Source: Thermoproteota archaeon
GTDB taxonomy: Archaea; Korarchaeota; JAOZGF01
Length of the DNA: 20,307 nucleotides
Assembly: GCA_027491845.1 (NCBI GenBank)
Contig: JAOZGF010000245.1
Span: 1-20,307, forward strand
Reading direction: 5' to 3'
Numbering within the stretch: position 1 is the first letter of the stretch; the number at the start of each line of letters is the position of its first letter. Below are positions 1 through 7,517 of the stretch, one piece after another. Below the pieces are notes generated by a model. It made no database searches. It was not told the origin of the DNA and saw only the letters and a program-made list of their open reading frames with translations. Made by a program: the position numbers and the translations under genes.

Positions 1-924
1 GTAACTTGGGTTGAAGCCCTTCAAATCCTCCTTGAAAAACTTTTAAAAAACTCCTCCTGTGAAAACAACCCCTCAAAAACAATAATATTCGACATAAGGC
101 TGCCTAGATTCATAGAAGCTGTTTTAGTGGGAGCAAATCTCTCCATAGCTGGAGCACATATGCAGGCATTGTTCCGAAACCCTCTTGTAGGGCCTTACAT
201 ACTGGGTGTTGCGTCAGGCGCGATGTTCGGAGCAGCTCTAACTTTAACTTTGTCAGTTCCTTTTTCTCTCGTTTTTCTTCCTTTGTCCGCGTTCATAGGT
301 GCCTTAATTGCCTTCATGTTAACTTTACTCCTAGCCAAAGCAGCTGGAGAAACAACAATAAACATGGTTCTCTCAGGAATTGTGATTGGCACGGCTTTTT
401 CAGCAGCAGTCACTTTAATTCTTTTCTTAAACACGGAAAAAACCCATGGACTTTTGCTTTGGATGCTTGGAAGCTTGGCCTTGTCTTCTTGGAAAGAAGT
501 ATTCATGATTTTCCCAGTCTTCGCGTTCGGAGTGATTGTTTCGTTGGCCAGAGGCAGGGATTTCAATTGCGTTTTACTAGGAGAAGAACAGGCCGTTCAG
601 TTAGGCATTAACATAAAAAGGTTTAAAGCAGAAATCTTGATCGTTTCATCGCTTTTAACAGCCGTTTCAGTCGCATTTGCAGGCGTAATAGGCTTCGTTG
701 GTTTAATGTCTCCGCATATAGCTAGGATGCTTGTTGGAGGAGACCACCGTTTATTGATTCCTTCAACCACAATACTAGGGTCAATTATTCTTGCATCAGC
801 TGATTTAGCAGCTAAATCTTTAGTTAAACCGCTTGAACTCCCTGTTGGTGCCCTTACAACGGCTTTAGGTGTTCCATTCTTCATTTATTTACTTTTAAAA
901 AAGGGAAGAGGATATGTTGTCTGA
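1..924 (+). CDS. FecCD/BtuC-family ABC transporter permease, 5' end outside window
   Basis: This is the membrane permease of a metal-chelate or corrinoid importer. The reading frame is open from base 1, and the residues before the first internal GTG/ATG already match the family (an IRLPRFIEAVLVGANLSIAG-like segment), so the true start lies upstream of the window. About 307 codons are visible, close to the usual 330. Family hallmarks are the conserved segment around QALFRNPLVGPYILGVASGA, the GFVGLMSPHIARMLVGGDHR coupling-helix region that touches the ATPase, and a C-terminal GVPFFIYLL end. Several hydrophobic helices are evident. It overlaps the ATPase gene by 11 bases. The following corrinoid genes make a corrinoid the likely substrate (BtuC role), which is inference; a siderophore permease looks similar. 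The binding protein BtuF is not in the window and may be just upstream. Confidence 0.93.
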   Translation, partial: VTWVEALQILLEKLLKNSSCENNPSKTIIFDIRLPRFIEAVLVGANLSIAGAHMQALFRNPLVGPYILGVASGAMFGAALTLTLSVPFSLVFLPLSAFIGALIAFMLTLLLAKAAGETTINMVLSGIVIGTAFSAAVTLILFLNTEKTHGLLLWMLGSLALSSWKEVFMIFPVFAFGVIVSLARGRDFNCVLLGEEQAVQLGINIKRFKAEILIVSSLLTAVSVAFAGVIGFVGLMSPHIARMLVGGDHRLLIPSTTILGSIILASADLAAKSLVKPLELPVGALTTALGVPFFIYLLLKKGRGYVV

Positions 925-1693
925 AATAAGGCTTATAGTGGAAGACCTCTCCTTTGCATACGACTCCGTCAAAGCTTTGGAAAACATCAGTTTTAAAGTT
1001 GAAAAAGGAGAGTTCTTAGGAATCCTGGGCCCAAATGGCTCGGGCAAAACAACCCTGCTCCGCTGCCTGTCAAAGGTGTTGGGCCCTAAAAAAGGAACCG
1101 TGTTACTTGAAGGAAAAGACATAAGCCTCATATCCTTAAAAACACTTGCAAGCTTAATTGCATCCGTTCCCTCAACACTACCCACCCAGTTTAATTTAAA
1201 CGTCATAGATGTTGTTCTAATAGGAAGACACCCTCACTCTAACGGGTTCAGGTACTGGGAAACAGATGAAGACGTTAAAGTAGCCTTAGAAAAAATGAAG
1301 CTCCTTAGCATAAATCATTTATCACAAAGAAAGCTTTGGATGTTAAGCGATGGTGAAAGACAAAAAGTCTTGATCGCTAAGGCCCTTGCACAAGAACCAA
1401 AGCTTCTTCTTGTAGATGAACCTACAAGTCACCTTGACATTAAACATCAAATTGAAATAATGAAGCTCTTGAGAACATTAACCAGGAAAAAGGTAACGAT
1501 AATAGCTGCAATGCACGACCTAAATCTTGCCGCCTGGTTTTGCGACAAATTACTCTTGCTTAAAGAAGGAAAAATCTACGCTGCAGGAGAACCTCAAGAA
1601 GTCTTGAAGCCTAAATTAATTGAATCTGTTTACGGTGTGAAAACCACAATCGTAAACATTGATTCCGGGAAAATCTTAGTTATCCCTGACTAA
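914..1693 (+). CDS. BtuD/FepC-like ABC transporter ATP-binding protein
   Basis: This is the ATPase subunit that powers the upstream permease. It has Walker A GPNGSGKTT (residues 39-47), signature LSDGE (144-148), Walker B ending in D168-E169 followed by PTSHLD, and the switch histidine H201. The second glycine of the usual LSGGE signature is aspartate here, as is common in the iron-chelate/B12 group. At 259 residues it has the standard length. The ATG lies inside the end of the permease gene behind GGGAAGAGG, implying translational coupling. Family assignment is firm; corrinoid as the substrate is inferred from the operon. Confidence 0.94.
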   Translation: MLSEIRLIVEDLSFAYDSVKALENISFKVEKGEFLGILGPNGSGKTTLLRCLSKVLGPKKGTVLLEGKDISLISLKTLASLIASVPSTLPTQFNLNVIDVVLIGRHPHSNGFRYWETDEDVKVALEKMKLLSINHLSQRKLWMLSDGERQKVLIAKALAQEPKLLLVDEPTSHLDIKHQIEIMKLLRTLTRKKVTIIAAMHDLNLAAWFCDKLLLLKEGKIYAAGEPQEVLKPKLIESVYGVKTTIVNIDSGKILVIPD

Positions 1694-1701
1694 GGTGAAC
1701 A

Positions 1702-2214
1702 TTGTTGAACTTGCTGGAAAAGAAAAAAACAATTATGTTAAGCAGGAGCATTATTTTTACAGCTTTAAGCATCGCTTGCTCCTTCATAAAAGTCCCTAGC
1801 CCTATCGGAACAATTGCATTAGACTCGTTCCCCGGATATTTCTCTTCCCTGGCCTTCGGTTACATGGAGGGCGCTGCAGTCATTAGTTTAGGACACATCG
1901 CCACTTCAGCTAACTCAGGTTTTCCGCTGGGATTCCTCCACATTTTAATCGCCTTATTCATGATCCTTCCTTCTCTCCTGCTAAGAGCAAGCTATGTACT
2001 TTTCCCTGTTAAATCCTGCGGTTTAAATCTAGTGGTAGGAGTCATCGCTGCAGCAACCTTAAACGGATTAGGCGGCTTTGTTTTTTCTCCTTTCCTCGGC
2101 ATGGGCTTCGCCCTTACTTTAACCCCGTATCTCATGGCTGCATCCTATCTCAACGTTATTCTGGCTTCAGCCATTTTTAAAGTCGCTAAAAGAGGCGGAA
2201 GCTATGAATCCTGA
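1702..2214 (+). CDS. ECF-type transporter S component, candidate cobalamin-precursor or alpha-ribazole carrier
   Basis: This is a small hydrophobic protein of 170 residues with about five to six membrane helices and short charged ends, the form of an energy-coupling-factor (ECF) substrate-binding subunit. The segment with GTIALDSFPGYFSSLAFG and GHIATSANSGFPLG is of the kind seen in vitamin S components. No ECF T or A subunits are in the window, so it would need a shared module encoded elsewhere. The start is a TTG (1702 or 1705) just after the SD AAGGTGA at 1692-1698; ATG 1735 is a weaker alternative. It overlaps the PfkB gene by 11 bases. Bacterial CblT, an S component for alpha-ribazole, sits beside an alpha-ribazole kinase, and this gene also sits beside a kinase. 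The substrate is inference. Confidence 0.8.
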   Translation: MLNLLEKKKTIMLSRSIIFTALSIACSFIKVPSPIGTIALDSFPGYFSSLAFGYMEGAAVISLGHIATSANSGFPLGFLHILIALFMILPSLLLRASYVLFPVKSCGLNLVVGVIAAATLNGLGGFVFSPFLGMGFALTLTPYLMAASYLNVILASAIFKVAKRGGSYES

Positions 2215-3145
2215 CATAGTGGTGATTGGAGACTTAGTCACTGATTTACTGTTATTCTTACCCATGAAACCTAGGCCTGAATCTGTTGTTCTGCCTCTGA
2301 AAATCACAAAACAAGTAGGTGGATCCGGGACATTTGCAATCATGGCTAGAAGACTTGGGCTAAGGGTTAAAGCCATAGAATGCGTTGGAAAAGATGGAAA
2401 CGGTTTCTTTATTAGAGAATCACTGGCGAGGGAAGGAATTGATGTTAACAATGTTTTCATTAGGAAAGGAGAAACAAAGACCTGTATAGTGCTTATTTAC
2501 AATGGCCTAAAATCATTCATAAGCCTATACAGCGAAAAGACAGTTTTCCTTCGACCTGAAGACATCAAAAAAGAGATGCTTACAGGTAACGGCCTTTACA
2601 TCTCAGGTTACAGCTTAGTTGGAAAAATTTCAAAACAAGAACGCAACGCAGTGTATAAGGCGTTTAAAACATGCAGAGAAAAGAACATGAAAATCTTCTT
2701 TGACGCCGGGCCCCTTGTAGATAAAATATTGGAAAAACAACTTCTAGAAATACTTGCTTCCACCGACGTGCTTTTTCTCAACCAAGCTGAACTAAAATCC
2801 CTTTCAAGAAAACTATCCATGAAGACACTGGACGAATTAGGAATATTGGTTAAGGGAATGATAGTTTTGAAAATGGGTGAAAAGGGGGCGGTAGCACGCT
2901 TTAAACGAAAATCTATCTATGTCAGGGCCTTAAAAACAGATTCAATCGATCCCACTTGGGCTGGAGACTGTTTTAACGCTGGTTTCATCTACGGGTTACT
3001 GAAAGGATGGGCCGTTGAACGCTCTCTTAAGCTGGCAAACGTTATAGGGGGACTTAAAACAAAAAGGATTGGAGGAGGGTTGAACGCCCCCTCAAAATCT
3101 GAAATACAAAAGTGTCTTTGTTTTCTAAACAAAGAAAAAGGTTAA
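2204..3145 (+). CDS. PfkB-family small-molecule kinase, possible alpha-ribazole or other nucleoside kinase
   Basis: This is a 313-residue ribokinase-fold (PfkB) kinase. The N-terminal IVVIGDLVTD, the GGSGTFA motif (39-45), the FFDAGP segment (165-170) and the C-terminal DPTWAGDCFNAG motif (249-260) with catalytic-base candidate D255 are all visible. Two signature positions deviate: the usual DTTGAGD reads DPTWAGD, with Trp for the first Gly, and the GGxxxN asparagine is Phe. The ATG is preceded by GAGGCGG and lies inside the S-component gene, so the two are probably co-translated. Between a vitamin S component and corrinoid genes, phosphorylation of alpha-ribazole is an attractive role, but this is inference. 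Threonine kinase, or another sugar or nucleoside kinase, is possible. Confidence 0.88.
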   Translation: MNPDIVVIGDLVTDLLLFLPMKPRPESVVLPLKITKQVGGSGTFAIMARRLGLRVKAIECVGKDGNGFFIRESLAREGIDVNNVFIRKGETKTCIVLIYNGLKSFISLYSEKTVFLRPEDIKKEMLTGNGLYISGYSLVGKISKQERNAVYKAFKTCREKNMKIFFDAGPLVDKILEKQLLEILASTDVLFLNQAELKSLSRKLSMKTLDELGILVKGMIVLKMGEKGAVARFKRKSIYVRALKTDSIDPTWAGDCFNAGFIYGLLKGWAVERSLKLANVIGGLKTKRIGGGLNAPSKSEIQKCLCFLNKEKG

Positions 3146-3150
3146 GAAAC

Positions 3151-3813
3151 ATGATTAGCGCAGCCATGTTTTCCGGAGGAAAAGAATCTGTTTACGCTAT
3201 TTACAAAGCAAGAGAAAACAAAATATATCCAAAGTACCTTATCCACAACCACTTCGAGTTCCCAAGACCCTCCCCTCACAGCATAAACATTAAGTTTGTG
3301 AGAGAAGAGGCAAAAACAATAGGTATTTCCTTAGTTGAAACTTATTTAAGAAGAGGCCGGGAACTCCAAGGCCTAAGAAGAACCCTAGCAAGGCTTAAAA
3401 TAAACTTGCTTATTTCCGGCGACGTTTACCTCTTAGACCACATGAACTGGCTTAAAAGCCTTTGCGCCCCCCTTGGAATTAAATGTGTTTTTCCGCTGTG
3501 GAAGGGCCAAAAAAAGTTGTCAAGTAAAGTCTTTGTTGAGGAGTTAAGTTCAGGAATTGAAGCGGTAGTATGCGGAGTAAACCTCAAAAAAATGAGGCAA
3601 AAATGGATCAACAAAATCCTAAACAAGGATAATTTTCAAGACTTCTTGGATTACTGTGTCCAAAACAACATAGATCCATGCGGTGAACTAGGTGAATACC
3701 ACACCTTAGTGCTCAACTCACCCTTGCACCAGAGAAAGATAAAGATCCTTGAAAGCAAAATCTACAGAAAAAACGATTTCTCTTACCTCAAAATCTCAAA
3801 GTTTAAGGTATAG
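3151..3813 (+). CDS. DUF71/COG2102 ATP-pyrophosphatase, B12-salvage type
   Basis: This is an N-type ATP-pyrophosphatase, related to the diphthine-ammonia ligase Dph6, that would activate a carboxylate with ATP for amidation. The PP-loop SGGKES is at residues 8-13 from ATG 3151, and the C-terminal GELGEYHTLV motif is at 178-187. In archaeal Dph6 the latter position usually reads like EGGEFET; the GEYHT form is what I recall for the subgroup predicted by comparative genomics to act in B12 salvage. Location inside a corrinoid operon supports the B12 branch. I chose ATG 3151, five bases after the kinase stop, because the family begins directly at the PP-loop strand; a GTG at 3112 would add 13 residues inside the kinase gene. 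The exact reaction is unknown. Confidence 0.85.
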   Translation: MISAAMFSGGKESVYAIYKARENKIYPKYLIHNHFEFPRPSPHSINIKFVREEAKTIGISLVETYLRRGRELQGLRRTLARLKINLLISGDVYLLDHMNWLKSLCAPLGIKCVFPLWKGQKKLSSKVFVEELSSGIEAVVCGVNLKKMRQKWINKILNKDNFQDFLDYCVQNNIDPCGELGEYHTLVLNSPLHQRKIKILESKIYRKNDFSYLKISKFKV

Positions 3814-3861
3814 AGACAACTTAAACAGGTGGTTTAAATCCTCCAAAAACAAGAAGAAGAG

Positions 3862-4815
3862 TTGAAGGAAACCAAGAAAAAATTGTTCTTCACCCTAAAT
3901 GAGGCGGCAAAGAAAAACATAAGCGACGGAATCCTTCTTTCAGGTGGGCTAGACACATCCATCCTAACTTATTTCCTATGCAAACACAAGAAACCTCTCG
4001 CAATAACTGTTGTCTACGGTAAAAACGCCTCTGACCTGACTTATGCAAAGCAAATAGCTGAAACGTTCGGCTTAAACCACAAAATAAAGTTTTTCAATAT
4101 TAAGGAGGCTGTGGAGGCTGCGAGAGAAATAATAAGAATCCTGAGGACGTTTGACCCTGTTGAAATAAGAAATGATGTGCCTCTTTACATTGGTTTAAGG
4201 GAAGCGGAAAGACTAGGTTTAAAAAAAATAGTAACAGGAGATGGTGGAGACGAATTATTCGCAGGCTACTCTTTTCTTTTCAAATACAGCTTCCATGAAG
4301 TTGAAAAATGGATCAAAACAACAGTTAAAAACTGGTTTTTCTCATCCAGCCTTTTAGGCCGGGAACTAGGTGTTAAAGTCCTCCAACCCTTCACAGACCC
4401 CATAGTTGTCGATTTAGCCCTAAAAATACCTGCAAACTTGAAAATAAAACAACATAAAGGCAGGAAATACGGCAAATGGATTTTACGCAAGGTTTTTGAA
4501 AAACATTTGCCGAAAGAAATAGTCTGGCGACGCAAAGCTCCAATTGAAATTGGAAGCGGAAGCACGGCCCTCTCCACCCAGTTAAAAATAAGTGAAAAGG
4601 AATACGGAAAGCTTAAGGAAAAAGTCAGATTAAGAAGTCAGGAACACGCTTTCTATTTCAAGATTTACTTGGAAATCTTCAAAAAAATACCTGAACCAAG
4701 GAAAGGAGAAAGAAGATGTCCAAGTTGCGGAGGAGGAATCAGCTTAAACAAAAAATATTGTAGGACATGCGGTTATTTTATTTTTAACGGAGATGATGAA
4801 AAATCAACACCTTAA
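3862..4815 (+). CDS. Asparagine-synthase-like (AsnB C-domain) amidotransferase with C-terminal zinc ribbon
   Basis: This is the ATP-dependent synthetase half of class B asparagine synthase. The PP-loop SGGLDTS is at residues 27-33 and GDGGDELFAGY at 126-136, both diagnostic of AsnB. It has 317 residues and no N-terminal Ntn-glutaminase domain, so ammonia must be free or come from a partner. Residues 285-302 form a CxxC-x10-CxxC zinc ribbon, which is unusual for AsnB. The likely start is TTG 3862, after a 48-base gap. It follows the DUF71 gene, another ATP-dependent amidating enzyme. A corrinoid side-chain or related carboxylate is a possible substrate, by inference only. If the A-run at 4799-4803 has one base too many, the true C-terminus would read through to about 4841 instead of ending at 4815. 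Confidence 0.85.
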   Translation: MKETKKKLFFTLNEAAKKNISDGILLSGGLDTSILTYFLCKHKKPLAITVVYGKNASDLTYAKQIAETFGLNHKIKFFNIKEAVEAAREIIRILRTFDPVEIRNDVPLYIGLREAERLGLKKIVTGDGGDELFAGYSFLFKYSFHEVEKWIKTTVKNWFFSSSLLGRELGVKVLQPFTDPIVVDLALKIPANLKIKQHKGRKYGKWILRKVFEKHLPKEIVWRRKAPIEIGSGSTALSTQLKISEKEYGKLKEKVRLRSQEHAFYFKIYLEIFKKIPEPRKGERRCPSCGGGISLNKKYCRTCGYFIFNGDDEKSTP

Positions 4816-5852
4816 TAATTCTTCTCGACGGAGCTGGAGATGAAAAAATACCTATGCTTAAAAACAAGACCGTCCTTGAGACAGCTGACAAGCCCTTCAT
4901 AGATGGAATCGCCTCAAAAGGTTTCTGTGGAAGAATCTATCCCCAAAACTCAACCCGCTCTTTTTTGCTAAAGCTCTTAACAGGTCAACGTATCCTTGTT
5001 CCGAGAGGAATCCTAGAGGCCTTCCATTTTAAACCTTACCTAAACAAGCAACATGTTGCTTACAGGCTAAGCCCTGCCATTTTAAACAGGAAAAAAATTA
5101 TGTGGATCTATAATTTAACCTACAAGGCTAAACTAAGGCTTATGAAAGCTGTAACCAACACTTTAAAGTCCATGAAAGAAGTAAAAGCAGAGGTATTTCT
5201 TTATGGAAACTGCAAAGGGGTTCTTCTATTGAAGGACCTCCAAGTCTCAAGGTTTCCGCCCCCTCCATCTCCTTCTCTCTTCGACCCTGACGAGATTGAA
5301 TCTAAAACCCTCAAAAAATTCATCATTGAAACTGCAAAGAAGACGAACGGAATGTTTTTAATGCCGTGGGGAGGAGGAAGACTTCCCATCAACAATTTAA
5401 AACCTAAGACCCGTTCCCTGGCAATCATATCAAAAAGCCCCTTAACCCTAGGATTAGGGAAACTACTCGGGCTAAAAACAATTAAAATTTCTTCCTGGCT
5501 TAACGAAGGACTAACTAGCTCTCTGGATAATCTGCCCTCCACAAACGTACTTTTTCACATTGAAAAAACAGATGAACTAAGCCACATGAAGCTTCCTCTA
5601 CTTAAGCTTTCAACAATTGAGAAAATAGATAGAAAGCTTAAAGAAAAAATGGAAGGAAAAAACATAAGGGTTTCTCTTGTCGTGGATCATGGAACCTCAT
5701 CAATCACAGGAGAACACCTTGAAATAAAAACCCCTTTTTGTGTTTTTGAAGGCAAAAATAGCTTCAAAAGTAACGTGGAGTTTCAAGAAGGAACAGACGG
5801 TTGTTGCTTCCACCCTGAAAAATTGCTTGAGGTTTTACTAAATGAAAATTAA
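4796..5852 (+). CDS. apgM-family (cofactor-independent phosphoglycerate-mutase-like) protein with apparent +1 frameshift at its start
   Basis: This alkaline-phosphatase-fold protein belongs to the archaeal apgM group, which also includes proposed homoserine kinases. The first in-frame ATG is 4854, but the open frame upstream of it encodes LIILLDGAGDEKIP, the family's conserved N-terminus with its metal-binding Asp. No ATG, GTG or TTG exists in that frame. ATG 4796, behind GGAG, would fit perfectly if the A-run 4799-4803 had one A fewer. Other family traits are a possible nucleophile Ser in NSTRS (residue 52 of the corrected protein), RGILEA, TDELSH, and a C-terminal DHGTSSITGEH carrying metal ligands. 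The rest is divergent and the protein is about 350 residues against about 400 usual, so glycolytic mutase activity is unlikely. A threonine-kinase or phosphatase role in the aminopropanol branch is a guess. Confidence 0.75.
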
Positions 5853-6933
5853 AATTGAGACGCAGGAAAACACTACTGTTATAACCCTCCCGAAAAAGGC
5901 TAAGTCTTTATCCACAACAATCTATGGAGGAGGATACAAAAAAGATCTAAAGCACGTTGTCTTCCACAGAGTACCGCAGGATTTCCATGCAAACCCAACG
6001 AAAAAATGCATAGAAATCTTAGAAAACTTGAACCTGGATTTAAAAAGCTCAGCAGTATTTCTCACCGCTGTAGATGTTCAAGAAAAACTAGTAATAACTC
6101 AAAAAAAGTGGTCAGGCATATTTTGCTTTGTTGCAGCTACGGTTGGGCTAAGTAATCCCGCCTCCATCCACACAAAAAACAAACTAAAAAACTCCACAAT
6201 AAACCTCTTCGTTGCCGTCGACAAAGATGTCTCGGACAATGGACTCGTTGAACTGATTAAAACAATAACAGAAGCTAAAGTCTCGGCAATCCACGACATT
6301 GATCTAAGAGATAACGCAAACTATGCTGTTGGAACAACAACAGACGCATTGCTAGCTTGCTCCCTCCGAGACAAACCCCAGGAGACCTATTCAGGTTTCT
6401 GTAGTCCGTTAGGTAAGCTGGTGTCAAACCTCGTCTACGAAGCTGTTCTTAAAGGGGCTGAAAGAACGGGTTACAGACAGGATAGGCCTATGTGGAGAAG
6501 ACTTGAAGAAAGAGGAATAACTCTAGACCAAATCGTTGACTCCGCCATAGCTCTCTTCGCTTCTTTTAAGAACATGGGCGAAAGAAAAATAAAGGAAATC
6601 GTTAAGGAAGAAATCTTAAAACACCTGAGAGACGTAAACGTTTCCTCCTTGATTGAAGCATCCCTCAGACTTGACGAAGACGCTAGAATCGGGCTGGTGC
6701 CGGGCTTAAAACCTAAACAATACATGTCAGACCCTGTGCATCTTGTTTCTGATGAAATCCTGGCGATTTCCTTAGCACTCTACATAAACGGCTGGAAAAG
6801 CCTCTTCGAGCTTTACCGTTACGACAGCAAGAAACCAGGGATACTTTCCAAGCTTCCCCCTTTTCTGGACGACATAATAGCTGCCTTGATCGCCGGGGCA
6901 ACATCAAAAATCTACGAGGAAAGATCTCTATGA
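5842..6933 (+). CDS. cbiS: CbiS: adenosylcobinamide amidohydrolase (CbiZ) fused to alpha-ribazole-phosphate phosphatase (CobZ)
   Basis: Residues 1 to about 212 are CbiZ, which cuts the amide between the aminopropanol arm and the corrin to give adenosylcobyric acid; ATVGLSNPASIH (99-110) and GTTTDALLA (164-172) are visible. Residues from about 215 to 363 match CobZ, the archaeal phosphatase related to PgpA that dephosphorylates alpha-ribazole phosphate or adenosylcobalamin 5'-phosphate; the start at RRLEERGITLDQIVD and the end LDDIIAALIAGATSKIYEE are typical. The same fusion is known from Methanopyrus kandleri CbiS, and the length is similar. The ATG lies 10 bases inside the previous gene behind GAGG, and the stop overlaps the cobY ATG. 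One protein therefore supplies the first (remodelling) and last (dephosphorylation) steps of salvage. Confidence 0.92.
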   Translation: MKIKIETQENTTVITLPKKAKSLSTTIYGGGYKKDLKHVVFHRVPQDFHANPTKKCIEILENLNLDLKSSAVFLTAVDVQEKLVITQKKWSGIFCFVAATVGLSNPASIHTKNKLKNSTINLFVAVDKDVSDNGLVELIKTITEAKVSAIHDIDLRDNANYAVGTTTDALLACSLRDKPQETYSGFCSPLGKLVSNLVYEAVLKGAERTGYRQDRPMWRRLEERGITLDQIVDSAIALFASFKNMGERKIKEIVKEEILKHLRDVNVSSLIEASLRLDEDARIGLVPGLKPKQYMSDPVHLVSDEILAISLALYINGWKSLFELYRYDSKKPGILSKLPPFLDDIIAALIAGATSKIYEERSL

Positions 6934-7517
6934 GGGCCGTGGTAATGGCTGGAGGAATTGGAAAAAGAATGCGGCAGAAAGGTGAAAAACCAATGATAAA
7001 TCTTTGTGGTAAACCCTTACTAATGTGGGTTATTGACGCACTAAAAAAATCAACCAAAGTCAGCGAAATCATGGTTGCAGCATCCTGTTTCACAAGGAGA
7101 ACCTACAGATGGGCCTTACACAACAACCTCGAAGCCTTCTACACAAGCGGCTTAGGCTATGAAAGAGACCTTGTTGAAGTATCCTGCCACGCCCCATGCC
7201 TAGTCATAGCTTCAGACTTACCCCTAATAAAACCTGAAACAATAGACAAAATAATCATGCAAGCCAAAAAAACACAAGTAAAAGTGCTAACCATCGTTGT
7301 CCCCCTAAAAGAATTCAGAAAGTTTTCAAGTCCCAACAGCATTAAACCCATCAACAAAAAACACCAGCCAACAGGAATATCCATAATTAATTCTCCACTA
7401 AACAAAGGAACAGAAGACTCCTTCGCGTTCCTCGAAGTAAAAGGAACAATCGAATTCCTCAACGTAAACACAATGGAAGAACTCAAGAGGGCTAAAGAGG
7501 TCCTATGCAAAAAATAG
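6930..7517 (+). CDS. cobY: CobY: GTP:adenosylcobinamide-phosphate guanylyltransferase
   Basis: This enzyme transfers GMP from GTP to adenosylcobinamide phosphate. The archaeal CobY replaces bacterial CobU and lacks the kinase activity. The nucleotidyltransferase signature AGGIGKRM...EKP spans residues 7-21, and a SDLPLI segment lies near residue 90 at the expected metal-binding Asp. Its 195 residues match the family. It overlaps cbiS by 4 bases (ATGA) with GAGGAAAGA upstream, and overlaps cobD by 13 bases. It is a MobA-like fold, but the operon makes CobY the clear choice. Confidence 0.92.
   Translation: MRAVVMAGGIGKRMRQKGEKPMINLCGKPLLMWVIDALKKSTKVSEIMVAASCFTRRTYRWALHNNLEAFYTSGLGYERDLVEVSCHAPCLVIASDLPLIKPETIDKIIMQAKKTQVKVLTIVVPLKEFRKFSSPNSIKPINKKHQPTGISIINSPLNKGTEDSFAFLEVKGTIEFLNVNTMEELKRAKEVLCKK

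Noticed and set aside
195..566. Long antisense frame inside the permease gene
   Set aside because: Mirror of a clearly coding plus-strand frame, with no family resemblance; the same applies to the other antisense frames within genes.
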